DNA from: Streptomyces sp. CB02058
GTDB taxonomy: Bacteria > Actinomycetota > Actinomycetes > Streptomycetales > Streptomycetaceae
Length of the DNA: 64,000 nt
Assembly: GCF_001905505.1 (NCBI RefSeq)
Contig: NZ_LIPG01000001.1
Location: 620,001 to 684,000, forward strand
Reading direction: 5' to 3'
This document shows, one piece after another, positions 1-8,584 of the stretch (positions within the stretch are counted from its first letter, which is position 1; each line of letters begins with the position of its first letter). The position numbers were made by a program, and so were the translations under genes. The notes beneath the pieces were generated by a model. The model made no database searches, was not told the DNA's origin, and worked only from the letters and a program-made list of their open reading frames with translations.

Positions 1-2
1 GG

Positions 3-938
3 CTGCGGGGGAGCGCCCTGGACGCGCTCGGCCGGAGCGACGAGGCCGTCGTGGCGTACGAGCGCCATCTGACGCTCCAGCAGAACCCCTCGTCCGCGCA
101 GGACATCGTGCGGCGGATCGCCACCCTGAAGGAACTGCGCGCCTGCCTGGACGAAGCCGCCCTGCTGCTCCCGGGGGAGAGCGGCGGCCTTCTGCGCGAG
201 AGCGCCGCCGGTGAGGCGCGTACCGCCTTCGCCGACGCCGTACGGCGGCGGACCGCCGAGGGCGGCGGCATGGCGGACCCGGCCGTGCGCCGTCTCGCCG
301 CGCTCTACGCCGCCTACCGGCGGCTGCTGGACCGGGACAGGATGGCCGACCCCCTGCTCGGCGGAGCCGAGCCCGTCGGGGTGCCCGCGCTGCGCCGCCT
401 CGTCGCGGGACGCTCGGTGTGCCTGGTCGCGGGGGCGCCCCGGATCGCCGAGGAGGAGCGGGTCCCGGGCAGCGCGCTCGGCAGGCTGATCGAGGGATAC
501 GACCTGGTCGTGCGCTGCGACGCCCTCCCCGAGGGCGCCCCGCGCACCGACCTGCACGCGCTCACGCTGCGCGGCGACACCCCGTGGACCGGTCCGGCCT
601 GGGACCGCAGGGCCGGGACCCGGCTGGTCTTCGGCGACCCCCTCGCGCACTGGCGCAGGGCCCTGCGCGCCCGTCTCGCCGCAGGCGCCCAGGACCGTGT
701 CGGGGACGCCTCGCTGCGGCACCCCCTGGACGACCCGGCGCTGCTCGGCGAGGACGGCTGGTCCACGCGGACCAGCACCGCCTTCACGGTGCTCCGGCTG
801 CTGGACTTCCTGGACGCGGGCCGGCTGGACCTCATCGGCTTCGGGCTGCCGGGGCAGCTGCTGCCGCCCGAGCGCGAGTGGGTCACGGCCCATGCGACAC
901 ACGAGGACGAGACCGAGATGAGGACCGCGCTCCGATGA
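3..938 (+). CDS. TPR protein with GT29 (sialyltransferase)-like C-terminal domain, 5' end outside window
   Basis: The open frame runs in from before the window; 311 residues are visible. The first visible residues (GSALDALGRSDEAVVAYERH) form a TPR unit. From about residue 135 the pattern SVCLVAG ... YDLVVRCD resembles the nucleotide-binding sialyl motif of GT29 sialyltransferases, and FTVLRLLDFL ... LIGFG fits the second half of that fold. The role is inferred: transfer or modification of a nonulosonic acid in the cell-wall glycopolymer made by neighbouring genes. The stop overlaps the next start (ATGA), so the two are translationally coupled. The GT29 assignment rests on motif resemblance only and could instead be a related GT-A-like fold. 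Confidence 0.6.
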   Translation: MRGSALDALGRSDEAVVAYERHLTLQQNPSSAQDIVRRIATLKELRACLDEAALLLPGESGGLLRESAAGEARTAFADAVRRRTAEGGGMADPAVRRLAALYAAYRRLLDRDRMADPLLGGAEPVGVPALRRLVAGRSVCLVAGAPRIAEEERVPGSALGRLIEGYDLVVRCDALPEGAPRTDLHALTLRGDTPWTGPAWDRRAGTRLVFGDPLAHWRRALRARLAAGAQDRVGDASLRHPLDDPALLGEDGWSTRTSTAFTVLRLLDFLDAGRLDLIGFGLPGQLLPPEREWVTAHATHEDETEMRTALR

Positions 939-3310
939 ACACCACTCCCGCGGACAGACGCACCGGCCCCGCCGACGGCGGACCGGCCGCCGGACCCGAG
1001 GCCGACGACAGGCGCGCCGTCACCGGCAAGCGCAGGATCGCCTTCGCCGCGTACACCGACGAGGACCGGATGCCCGGCCTGCTGGTGCTGCTGCGCAGCC
1101 TCGCCCTGACCGGTCCGGCCGTCTGCGAGGACTTCCTCGTCCTGCACCCCGGGCTGCCCGACTCCGCGTTCGACGCGGCACGCCGGCTGCACCCCCGGCT
1201 CGTCCCGCGCCTCGCGGAGAGCCGCCTCGACGTGTTCCGGACGACCGGCTACGACACCGTCGTCGCCCTCGGCACCGACACGGTCGTCCTGGGCTCCCTC
1301 GCCCCGCTGCTGGCCCTGCGCACCGGCGTCGCGGCGGTCCCCGGGCCCGGCGGCGAAGGGCCCCTGCGCGGCGGCGGGCCGGCGGTGATCCAGCTCCAGG
1401 ACGTCACCGACACCGTGCTCGACGCCCTGGCCCTGGGCGAGGAGGCGGCCGACCGGGCACTGGCGGACGAGGGGCTCCTCGTGCCGCTCGCCTCCCGCTA
1501 CGACGTCCCGGCGGGGCCGCCGCACGACGACACCCCCGTACCCGACAGCACCGTGGTCCTGAGGTTCGGGACGGGCCGGTCCGGAGAGGACGACGGTGCG
1601 TCCGCCTTCTCCGCCCCGGCGCGCGCGGCGCGTGAGCGGTACGAGATGGACGACGCGGCGTTCCGCGCCGCCTACTGCGCCCTCCCCGGCTCCAAGCACC
1701 CCGAACTGCTCCTGCACTGCGCCCTGCCGTTCCCCGAAGGGGGGCGTGCGCCGGTCGACCTGGTGCGACAGGTCGCCGAGGTGCACCGGCAGCAGGGCCG
1801 CTACGACGAGGCCGTCGCCCTGCTCACCCCCGCCGTGGCGGACCGGCCGGACCTCCCGCGCTGCCACGAGACCCTGGGCATAAGCCTGATGGCCCTGTCC
1901 CGCTACGAGGAGGCCGAGGCGCACCTGCTCCTGGCCACCGTGTCACCGGACTTCGCCGCGCGCGCGTACGGACAGCTCGCCCGGCTCGCCTGGCTGCTGG
2001 GCCGGACCGAGGACGCCCGGGACTACGCCAGGGAGGGCATCGACGCCGACCCCACCGACGCCAACTGCCATGCCTGGTACGCCCGTACGAACCCCGGAGC
2101 CGCTCCCGCGCGCCCGGACGCCGCCCCGCCCGGTGACCAGCTCGCGCATGTGGCCCTGTTCGCCGACGGCCAGGAGAACGCGGGCGACAAGGTGCTGCCC
2201 GAAGCCGTACGCATGTGCTTCGGCCCGGACACCGGACCCGCCCGCTGGCACGAGCGGTCCGTGCACCGCCTGGTCGACGAGCCCGGCCTGGAGGAGCTCA
2301 ACGCCAGGCGCGGCATCGTCGTCGGCGGCGGCGGGCTCTTCCTCCCCGACACCGCGCCCAACGGCAACAGCGGCTGGCAGTGGAACATCCCCGACGCGGT
2401 CCTGGCCCGGATCACCGCGCCGCTCGCCGTCTTCGCGGTCGGCTACAACGTGTTCGACGGCCAGCGCTACCGCCGCGAGCGCTTCGCGGAGAGCCTGCGC
2501 CCCCTCGTGGGGCGGTCGGCGTTCTTCGGGCTGCGCAACCAGGGCTCCGTGGACCGGGTCCGCGAACTCCTGCCGGAGGAACTCCGCGACCGGGTGCGCT
2601 ACCAGCCCTGCCCCACCACCGTCGCCCGCCACCTCGAACCCGGCACGGCCGACGCGGATCACCGGGACGACACCGTGCTGGTCAACTGCGCCTACGACCG
2701 GGCCGGTCTGCGCTTCGGCCACGACTACGGCCACTTCCTCGCCGAGACGGCCGCCGCCGTCCGCGCCATCGGGAAGCGCGCGGAGGTCCGCTACGCCGCC
2801 CACATGCCGGCCGACGAGAAGTTCGTCCACGACCTGCGCAGGGAGCACGGCGTCGCTCTGCCGGTGGAGCCGCTGTACCTGTTCTCCAACGACCGGATCC
2901 GCGAGCTCTACCGGCACACGCGCCTGGTCATCGGCATGCGCGGGCACGCGGGGATGATCCCCTTCGGCTGCGGTACGCCGATCATCAGCCTGGTCTCGCA
3001 CCCCAAACTCGCCTACTTCCTCTCCGACATCGAACGTCCCGAGTGGGGCGTGTCCGTCCACGACAGGGCGCTCGGCGCCCGCCTCGCCGAGCGGGCGGCC
3101 GACGTGCTGGACCACCACACGGCGGCCGTGGCCGACGTGCACGGCCGGCAGGAACGCCTCTGGTCGGTCACCCGCGCCAACCTCGGCGAACTCCAGAAGC
3201 TGTTCGGGCTGCCCGACCCCTTCTCCGGGGCCCCCGTCCCGCACGTCCCCGGGCCCCGCACCGCCGAGGGCGCACGGGACCTTCACCTGCCCGACACCCG
3301 GACGAAGTGA
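935..3310 (+). CDS. GT8-like / TPR / polysaccharide pyruvyltransferase three-domain protein
   Basis: 791 residues from the ATG that overlaps the upstream stop. Residues about 30-200 resemble a GT8 glycosyltransferase; TVVALGTDTVVLGSL (near residue 110) is placed like the DxD-containing strand. TPR units follow at about 278-390 (QQGRYDEAVALL; LSRYEEAEAHLL). Residues about 400-740 match the polysaccharide pyruvyltransferase family: GIVVGGGGLFLPD, FGLRNQGS and LVIGMRGHAGMIPFGCGTP are its hallmark segments. That family moves pyruvate from PEP to a sugar, forming a ketal. The protein is cytoplasmic, with no signal peptide. Context suggests it decorates the nonulosonic acid polymer. The fusion of the two catalytic modules is unusual. 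Confidence 0.75.
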   Translation: MNTTPADRRTGPADGGPAAGPEADDRRAVTGKRRIAFAAYTDEDRMPGLLVLLRSLALTGPAVCEDFLVLHPGLPDSAFDAARRLHPRLVPRLAESRLDVFRTTGYDTVVALGTDTVVLGSLAPLLALRTGVAAVPGPGGEGPLRGGGPAVIQLQDVTDTVLDALALGEEAADRALADEGLLVPLASRYDVPAGPPHDDTPVPDSTVVLRFGTGRSGEDDGASAFSAPARAARERYEMDDAAFRAAYCALPGSKHPELLLHCALPFPEGGRAPVDLVRQVAEVHRQQGRYDEAVALLTPAVADRPDLPRCHETLGISLMALSRYEEAEAHLLLATVSPDFAARAYGQLARLAWLLGRTEDARDYAREGIDADPTDANCHAWYARTNPGAAPARPDAAPPGDQLAHVALFADGQENAGDKVLPEAVRMCFGPDTGPARWHERSVHRLVDEPGLEELNARRGIVVGGGGLFLPDTAPNGNSGWQWNIPDAVLARITAPLAVFAVGYNVFDGQRYRRERFAESLRPLVGRSAFFGLRNQGSVDRVRELLPEELRDRVRYQPCPTTVARHLEPGTADADHRDDTVLVNCAYDRAGLRFGHDYGHFLAETAAAVRAIGKRAEVRYAAHMPADEKFVHDLRREHGVALPVEPLYLFSNDRIRELYRHTRLVIGMRGHAGMIPFGCGTPIISLVSHPKLAYFLSDIERPEWGVSVHDRALGARLAERAADVLDHHTAAVADVHGRQERLWSVTRANLGELQKLFGLPDPFSGAPVPHVPGPRTAEGARDLHLPDTRTK

Positions 3311-3312
3311 CT

Positions 3313-3351
3313 GTTCACCTGACCGGAGTTCACCCCGGCCACGCGCGTTCA
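3313..3351 (+). promoter_or_regulatory. GTTCACC repeats before the acyltransferase gene
   Basis: GTTCACC occurs at 3313-3319 and 3328-3334, with GTTCA at 3347-3351, in the 50-bp gap before the acyltransferase start. The words resemble PhoP (PHO box) half-units, but the spacings of 15 and 19 bp are not the usual 11 bp. A TAGCCT -10-like hexamer at 3352-3357 sits almost on the start codon. Confidence 0.3.
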
Positions 3352-3360
3352 TAGCCTTCG

Positions 3361-4473
3361 ATGACCATGTCTTCCTCCGTCTCCTCGCCCGCCGGTTCCT
3401 CCCCGTCCGGCGCGCCCGCCGAGTCCCCGCAGCCCGCCGCCGGGTCCCGGCCGCGCCGTGAACACCGGTACGACATCGACCTGGTGCGGCTGCTCTGCTC
3501 CGTCGGCGTGATCCTCTGCCACACCGGCTCGGCGTTCGTGAACACGGCGGGCCGCGAGGCCTCGAACGGGCCCGGCACCTACTGGGCCGGGCTGGCCGCG
3601 GACTCGGCGGGCCGTTTCGCCGTGCCCCTGTTCTTCGCGATCGCCGGATGGGTGGTCCTGGTCGGCGCCCCGGTCCGCGACGGGCGGCAGCTGTGGCAGC
3701 GCATCGTCCGGATCGTGGTGCCGCTCGGCGTCTGGACCGCGCTCTACCTGGCCTGGGGCAGGCTGCGCGGCACCAACGACGCCCCGGTCGGCGAGCTGGC
3801 GCTCGACTCGCTCTTCGCCTCGGTCCGCCCGGCGTACCACCTCTGGTACCTGTACGCCTACATCCCCGTGATCATGCTCCTGGCCTTCGCCGCCCTGGTG
3901 AAGTCCGGCAAGCGCCCCTGGGGCCTGGGCGCCGGCCTCCTCGTGCTGGGCGCCGCCCCGACGCTGGCCGGTGACCTGTCCCGGATCACGGGCCTGGAAC
4001 TGCCGCGCTTCGGCTGGGGCTTCGGCCCGTACCAGCTGATCTACGCCGTGCTGGGCGCCCTGCTCCTCTCACTGCCCGCCGGTACGTTCGGCAGGCGCGG
4101 CCTGTGGTGGCTGCTCCCTGCGGGCGGGGCGCTGGCCGCGATCGTCGCGTACCAGCACGGGGTGCACTACGCGATCCCGTACGCGAGCGTCCTGGTCGCC
4201 CTGTTCAGCGCCGGTGTGCTGCTCTCCCTGCACCGCGTGCCGGTCCCCGAGCGGCTGCGCCCGGCCCTGACCAGGCTGGCGGGCGCCTCGTTCGGCGCGT
4301 ACATGATCCACGTCCTGGTCCTGGGCGTCCTCACCGACCTGCTCGTCGGCAGCGATCTCTCCCTGCCGGTGGCGGCGGGGCTGGCTCTCGCCGTCACCGC
4401 CGCCACCACGGCCCTCTCCTTCGGCGCCGCGCTCCTGTGGACCCGCCTCGGCCTGACCCGCCTGCTGGGCTAG
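3361..4473 (+). CDS. Acyltransferase family 3 integral membrane O-acyltransferase
   Basis: 370 residues, the usual size for acyltransferase 3 proteins. After a 35-residue Ser/Pro-rich cytoplasmic tail comes the family signature YDIDLVRLLCSVGVILCHTG, with the conserved catalytic-type His in the first membrane helix. About ten hydrophobic helices follow, ending near ASFGAYMIHVLVLGVLTDLL. Such enzymes O-acetylate or acylate extracytoplasmic glycans; here the likely acceptor is the adjacent cell-wall glycopolymer. The start is the first ATG; a second ATG lies two codons in. The TAG stop uses the first base of the MITE-like repeat that follows, so the native C-terminus may have been trimmed slightly by that insertion. 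Confidence 0.85.
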   Translation: MTMSSSVSSPAGSSPSGAPAESPQPAAGSRPRREHRYDIDLVRLLCSVGVILCHTGSAFVNTAGREASNGPGTYWAGLAADSAGRFAVPLFFAIAGWVVLVGAPVRDGRQLWQRIVRIVVPLGVWTALYLAWGRLRGTNDAPVGELALDSLFASVRPAYHLWYLYAYIPVIMLLAFAALVKSGKRPWGLGAGLLVLGAAPTLAGDLSRITGLELPRFGWGFGPYQLIYAVLGALLLSLPAGTFGRRGLWWLLPAGGALAAIVAYQHGVHYAIPYASVLVALFSAGVLLSLHRVPVPERLRPALTRLAGASFGAYMIHVLVLGVLTDLLVGSDLSLPVAAGLALAVTAATTALSFGAALLWTRLGLTRLLG

Positions 4474-4617
4474 GGGCTTTCGTTTGGATCAGGCTGGGTC
4501 AGGGAGCGGGGTCTGGTGCCGTGCATCGCAAGGCGGCGGAGCCATGGCGACCGATGACAACGCCGCGAGGTGCGGTGCCAGGGCACGCGAGCCCGGCATG
4601 ATCCAAACGAGAGGCCC
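4473..4617. mobile_element. MITE-like element, 145 bp, imperfect terminal inverted repeats
   Basis: The ends are inverted repeats: GGGGCTTTCGTTTGGATCA at 4473-4491 and, read on the minus strand, GGGCCTCTCGTTTGGATCA at 4617-4599, identical at 17 of 19 positions and extending partly inward (GGCTGGG versus TGCCGGG). There is no room for a transposase. It lies between two convergent genes. The ends look like those of IS5-type elements common in Streptomyces (inference); no clear target duplication was identified. Confidence 0.7.
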
Positions 4618-4631
4618 TTGGCGGCACCCGG

Positions 4632-5993
4632 TCAGCGACGGGCCAGCGCGCGGGCGCGCCGGGCCATCCGGCGCAGCGTCGCGTTGCGGCGGACGGAGGC
4701 CAGACGATTGGGGACGACACCGGGAAGGGCGAGCGAGGCCAGGCGGCGGCGCTTGAAGTAGCGCCAGGTCCGGGCGTTCAGCCGGGTGGAGAGATAGAGC
4801 TCGGCGGCCGGGCGGAGGTCGGGACGCACCCGCGGCCGCATGGCGAAGGCGACGGCGTCCAGCAGACCGCCCAGTGCCTCGGCCACCGTGGCCTCCGTCG
4901 GCGGCGACTGCCCCTTCACGGCCTCGGGGTCGTCCAGAGCGGGCAGCAGCGCGTCGGTGATCGTCGCCGGAATCCTGGCGGGGTTCTCGTACGGTGCGAG
5001 GCGCTCCAGGAGCGTGCCGGTGCCGGTGACCGCCACGGGAAGGCCGTACGTCACCGACGCCGTGAGCAGCGCGGACGAGGAGCAGCCGACGACCAGCGCG
5101 GGGCGCAGCCGCTCGAACAGGACCTCGGCGGGGAGCGGGACGCCGGGCAGGTCCGTGGCGGGCACGGCCAGTTCGGCACCGAGCCGGGAGGCCTCCGCCC
5201 GCAGCGCGCCGAGCCCGGGTGCGGGCGCGCCGGGGTGCGGGTGGACGACGAGCCGCGTGTGCCCCAGCGCCACCGTGTCCCGGACCATCCGCGGCCCGAT
5301 CGCCGACTCCTCGGCGGCGGACAGCACCCCCGGCTCGGGGAGCAGCAGGACCGCCGCGCCCCGGAGGGCGTCCGGCACCGGTGCGGCGTCGGCCATCTCG
5401 CCGTAGACCTTCCGCAGGGCCCCGGCCGGCACCGCGCGCACGGGCACGCCGAACTCGGCCAGCAGCAGCGGCTTCAGGCCCGGCAGGAGATCCGGGTGGA
5501 GCAGCTGCCGGACGCGGGTGCCGACCGGCGGGCCGACCTTCCCGCCGGTGGGGCCGTATCCGGCCGGCCCGTCCGCGTACACGGTGACCGGACCGTCGGT
5601 GAAGATCTGGGCGAGCGCCAGGGCGGGGGAGGCGTGCGGGGACTCCAGCACCAGCTCGACCGGCTCGTCCCCGAGGTCCCAGAGGCGGCGCAGATGGCGC
5701 TCCCACAGGGGTACGTCGTCGGGGCGGGGCGTCCACGCGCCGGGGTGCAGGGGGCGGACGGCGTCGTTCCACGAGAGCACCTCGCCGAACCGGGCACGCA
5801 GCCGGACGTACCCGGGCAGCGCGTCGGCGGGTGGTGCCGCTTCCGGGACGGCCGAGGTGTCGCAGAGCAGCAGGACGCGGCGCGGGGGGCCGCCGGAGCC
5901 GGGGCCGTCCGGGTCGAAGAAGCCCGAGTCGACGGCCGCGGCAAGCGTGGCCGTTCCGTGCGGCCCCGAGGCGGCGAAGATCTGGACGGTCAC
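4632..5993 (-). CDS. Polysialyltransferase-family-like glycosyltransferase (GT38/GT52-type GT-B)
   Basis: 453 residues, GTG start overlapping the stop of the upstream GT2 gene (GTGA). Bacterial polysialyltransferases share a D/E-D/E-G motif, an HP motif and a Ser-rich motif. This protein shows VYADG near residue 136, VVHPHPGAP near 250 and VVGCSSSALL near 298, in that order and spacing. The C-terminus is strongly basic (RRLASL ... RRMARRARALARR), suiting attachment to the membrane surface. The expected reaction is transfer of a nonulosonic acid from its CMP-activated form to a growing chain; the actual sugar cannot be read from sequence. It shares an operon with the GT2 gene and lies opposite the CMP-sugar biosynthesis operon. 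Confidence 0.7.
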   Translation of the reverse strand: MTVQIFAASGPHGTATLAAAVDSGFFDPDGPGSGGPPRRVLLLCDTSAVPEAAPPADALPGYVRLRARFGEVLSWNDAVRPLHPGAWTPRPDDVPLWERHLRRLWDLGDEPVELVLESPHASPALALAQIFTDGPVTVYADGPAGYGPTGGKVGPPVGTRVRQLLHPDLLPGLKPLLLAEFGVPVRAVPAGALRKVYGEMADAAPVPDALRGAAVLLLPEPGVLSAAEESAIGPRMVRDTVALGHTRLVVHPHPGAPAPGLGALRAEASRLGAELAVPATDLPGVPLPAEVLFERLRPALVVGCSSSALLTASVTYGLPVAVTGTGTLLERLAPYENPARIPATITDALLPALDDPEAVKGQSPPTEATVAEALGGLLDAVAFAMRPRVRPDLRPAAELYLSTRLNARTWRYFKRRRLASLALPGVVPNRLASVRRNATLRRMARRARALARR

Positions 5994-6982
5994 GCGGCGC
6001 TCGTCTCCTTGATGCCTGCGGGACGGCGGCGCAGCCTTCGGAGCACGGTCGCCCGTTCCGTGTCCATGGAGTCCAGGACATGGTCCAGAATCGGCTGGGG
6101 CATGTTTTTCAGCGCCGCCGCGCAGAGTGATTTCAGGGTGCGGGCCACCGGTGGTTCGAATTCACCGACGGCTCCGACGTGATGGGCGATGACGGCGCAG
6201 TAGGTGCGCACCGCTTTCGGCAGGAGTTCGTCGGCCGCGGGGTCCGAAGCGGTGTCGGACAGCACCTGGCCGTAAGCACGAATGAAATCCAGTCGGCGTT
6301 CGTCGCCGATCCGGGTGAGGGAGGACGCGACACCCCGCCGGTAGAAATGGCTCAGAGTTCCCAGGACCGCGAAGGACGGGGCCTTCCGGTGCAGCCGCCA
6401 GATCCACGGCCGGTCCTCGGCGGTGCGCAGCCCGTCCGTGAAACGCAGCAGCCCCTGGTCCAGCAGGTCACGGTGGTAGAGCCCGGCCCAGGCGTACGCG
6501 TAGTCCACCGAGGTGGTCCGGTCCGCGGGCAGGATCGCGTCCCTGGGGTCGCCCACCACCCCGCGCGGACCGTGCGGGACGCGGCGCAGCGTACGGGACG
6601 TGCCGGTGACCTGGACATGGTCCGTGCGCACGAACGAGCAGCCCAGGGCCTCGGTCCGGGCGAGAAGGCGGGCGTAGTGGCCGGGGGCGACCCAGTCGTC
6701 GCCGTCCAGGAAGGCGATGAACTCGCCGCGGGCCGCGTCCAGACCGGTGTTGCGGGCGGTGGCCAGACCGGCGTTGCGTTCGTGCGAGAGGACCACCACG
6801 CCCTCGATGTCCTCGGCGGCCCGGCACAGAAGATCCGCCGTGCCGTCGGTCGAACAGTCGTCGACGAGGATGAACTCGAAGTCCTCGCGGGCATTGGCCC
6901 GCAGACTTCTGAGGGTGTCGGACGCGTAGGCCTGAACGTTGAAGAACGGCACGATGACGGAGAGCTTGACCACCCGCGTCAC
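5990..6982 (-). CDS. Glycosyltransferase family 2 (GT-A)
   Basis: 330 residues. The N-terminal half is a textbook GT2 domain: KLSVIVPFFNVQAYASDTL, FILVDDCSTDGTADLL, NAGLATARNTGLDAARGEFI and the metal-binding FLDGDDW. The C-terminal third (residues about 200-330) is a helical region of the kind seen in CDP-glycerol or capsule-type GT2 enzymes. No membrane helices. The start is GTG at 6982; a second GTG three codons in (MVKLSV) is an equal candidate. It is the first gene of a two-gene minus-strand operon and is divergent from the next cluster across 199 bp. Likely role: adding a repeat-unit or linkage sugar of the cell-wall polymer. Confidence 0.85.
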   Translation of the reverse strand: MTRVVKLSVIVPFFNVQAYASDTLRSLRANAREDFEFILVDDCSTDGTADLLCRAAEDIEGVVVLSHERNAGLATARNTGLDAARGEFIAFLDGDDWVAPGHYARLLARTEALGCSFVRTDHVQVTGTSRTLRRVPHGPRGVVGDPRDAILPADRTTSVDYAYAWAGLYHRDLLDQGLLRFTDGLRTAEDRPWIWRLHRKAPSFAVLGTLSHFYRRGVASSLTRIGDERRLDFIRAYGQVLSDTASDPAADELLPKAVRTYCAVIAHHVGAVGEFEPPVARTLKSLCAAALKNMPQPILDHVLDSMDTERATVLRRLRRRPAGIKETSAA

Positions 6983-7181
6983 GTTAGGGGCGGCCCCGGC
7001 ATTTGCTTTGTCGCCCGCGCATACGCAAAGTGAACGAAGCGCGGCGGAAAAGTGAACCGGCCCGTATGCGAGGTCGATTCACATGGCTGCGGAAGCAAAT
7101 CCCCAAGCGTCGACCGGCTGTTAACCATCTGTTGCCACCGCGTTGGGCCGCGGATCGGAATGGCTTCCTAGCTTTTACGAC

Positions 7182-8564
7182 GTGCCCCCTCGTACCGAAG
7201 ACGCGGCCGCTTTGGCCGTCACCCCAGCAGCCGGAAGCGCGGCCCTGCGTATGGCCGTGCTCGCCGACTCCGACACCCGGTGGAAATGGGGCGCGCTCAC
7301 CGCGCGCCGCCTCGCCGGGGCCCGGGAGACCGGAGTGGACCGCCCCGTGGAGATCACCGGGCTGCTGCTGCGCGGCCGGGCCACCCCGACACCCAGGCAG
7401 CTCGCCGAGGTGGGCGAGGTCGGGGTCGACACGGACCGGGTGCGCGAGGTGACGGCCGTCGAGTTCCTGCACACGGTGCGGGACGAGGCGTACGACGTCG
7501 TGGTGCTCGCCCTCGTCGGCGGCGCCGTCCAGGCCGTGCTGCACGGACTGGCCGCACTGGAGCTGCCCCGCAGGCCCGTCGTCGTCACCGGCTATGTCGG
7601 GGTGGTCTACGAGAAGCTCGCCGACGGACTCCTGCTGCGCCACGGCGCGGACGTCGTCCTCGCCAACTCCCGTCACGACGCGGCCCGTTTCCGCGCGGTG
7701 TACGAAGGGGTCGGCGCCGACGCCTCGTCCGTCACCGAGGCCGCCCTGCCCTTCCTCGGCGGGGAGCCCCACCGGGCGGTGGAGGGCCGCGACACCGTGG
7801 TGTTCGCCGCCCAGCCCTCGGTCCCCGCGTCCCGCGCCGACCGGATGTACCTGCTGCGCCGCCTCGTCGAGCACGCCCGGCTGCACCCCGGCCGCGAGGT
7901 GCTGCTGAAGCTGCGCTCCAAGCCGGGTGAGCACACCACGCACATCGAGGAGCTCCCCTACCAGCGTCTCGCCGAGCGGCTCCCCGGCGGACTGCCGCCC
8001 AACTTCCGCCTGGTGTACGGCCACATGGGCGAGGTCCTGGACCGCACCGACCTGCTGGTCACCGTGTCCTCGACCGCCGCCCTGGAGTCGCTGCACCGCC
8101 GCATCCCGACAGCGGTCCTCTCCGACCTCGGCGTCCGCGAGACCCTCGGCAACCACCACTTCATCGGCTCCGGGCTGATCACCTCCTGGGACCACCTCGA
8201 CGGCGGCCTGCGCCCCGAGCCCGACGAGGAGTGGCTCGCCGGCCAGGGCGTCGCCGCCGACGGCAGCTACGCGACGGCCTACGACACCGCCCGCGCCCGG
8301 GTCGGAGCGCTGCTCGCCGCAGGGCCGCTTCCCCGCCTCGCCCCCTACTACACGCCCGCCACCGCGCCCGGGTACCTCCCCGGCATCCTCGCCCGCCACC
8401 ACCTGGGCCCCGACGGCGTGCCCCTTCCGGGCGCCGTCGCCCCCAAGGAGACCGGCCGGGTCCGGGGCGCGGTGCGCGAAACCGTACGCAACGCGGCGCG
8501 CGGCGCCTACCGCCACGGCGTGCAGCGGGTCGCCCCCGTGATCCGGCGGATGGGCGAGCTGTGA
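7182..8564 (+). CDS. DUF6716-type putative GT-B glycosyltransferase (polysialyltransferase-like)
   Basis: About 460 residues. No strong catalytic motif set is visible, but the fold pattern (alternating hydrophobic strands; RPVVVTGYVGVVYEKLADGLLLRHGADVVLANSRHD, split here as the acceptor-side half; then LLVTVSSTAALESLHRRIP) matches Streptomyces proteins annotated as putative glycosyltransferases beside nonulosonic acid genes. VSSTAALES corresponds to the Ser-rich nucleotide-binding loop of polysialyltransferases. The start is uncertain: GTG at 7182 lies about seven bases after a TAGCTT -10-like hexamer, suggesting a leaderless message; ATG at 7251 is the alternative. It heads the operon with the cytidylyltransferase, NeuB-like and GT52-like genes. 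Confidence 0.65.
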   Translation: MPPRTEDAAALAVTPAAGSAALRMAVLADSDTRWKWGALTARRLAGARETGVDRPVEITGLLLRGRATPTPRQLAEVGEVGVDTDRVREVTAVEFLHTVRDEAYDVVVLALVGGAVQAVLHGLAALELPRRPVVVTGYVGVVYEKLADGLLLRHGADVVLANSRHDAARFRAVYEGVGADASSVTEAALPFLGGEPHRAVEGRDTVVFAAQPSVPASRADRMYLLRRLVEHARLHPGREVLLKLRSKPGEHTTHIEELPYQRLAERLPGGLPPNFRLVYGHMGEVLDRTDLLVTVSSTAALESLHRRIPTAVLSDLGVRETLGNHHFIGSGLITSWDHLDGGLRPEPDEEWLAGQGVAADGSYATAYDTARARVGALLAAGPLPRLAPYYTPATAPGYLPGILARHHLGPDGVPLPGAVAPKETGRVRGAVRETVRNAARGAYRHGVQRVAPVIRRMGEL

Positions 8565-8584
8565 CCACCGATTCAGGAGCATCC

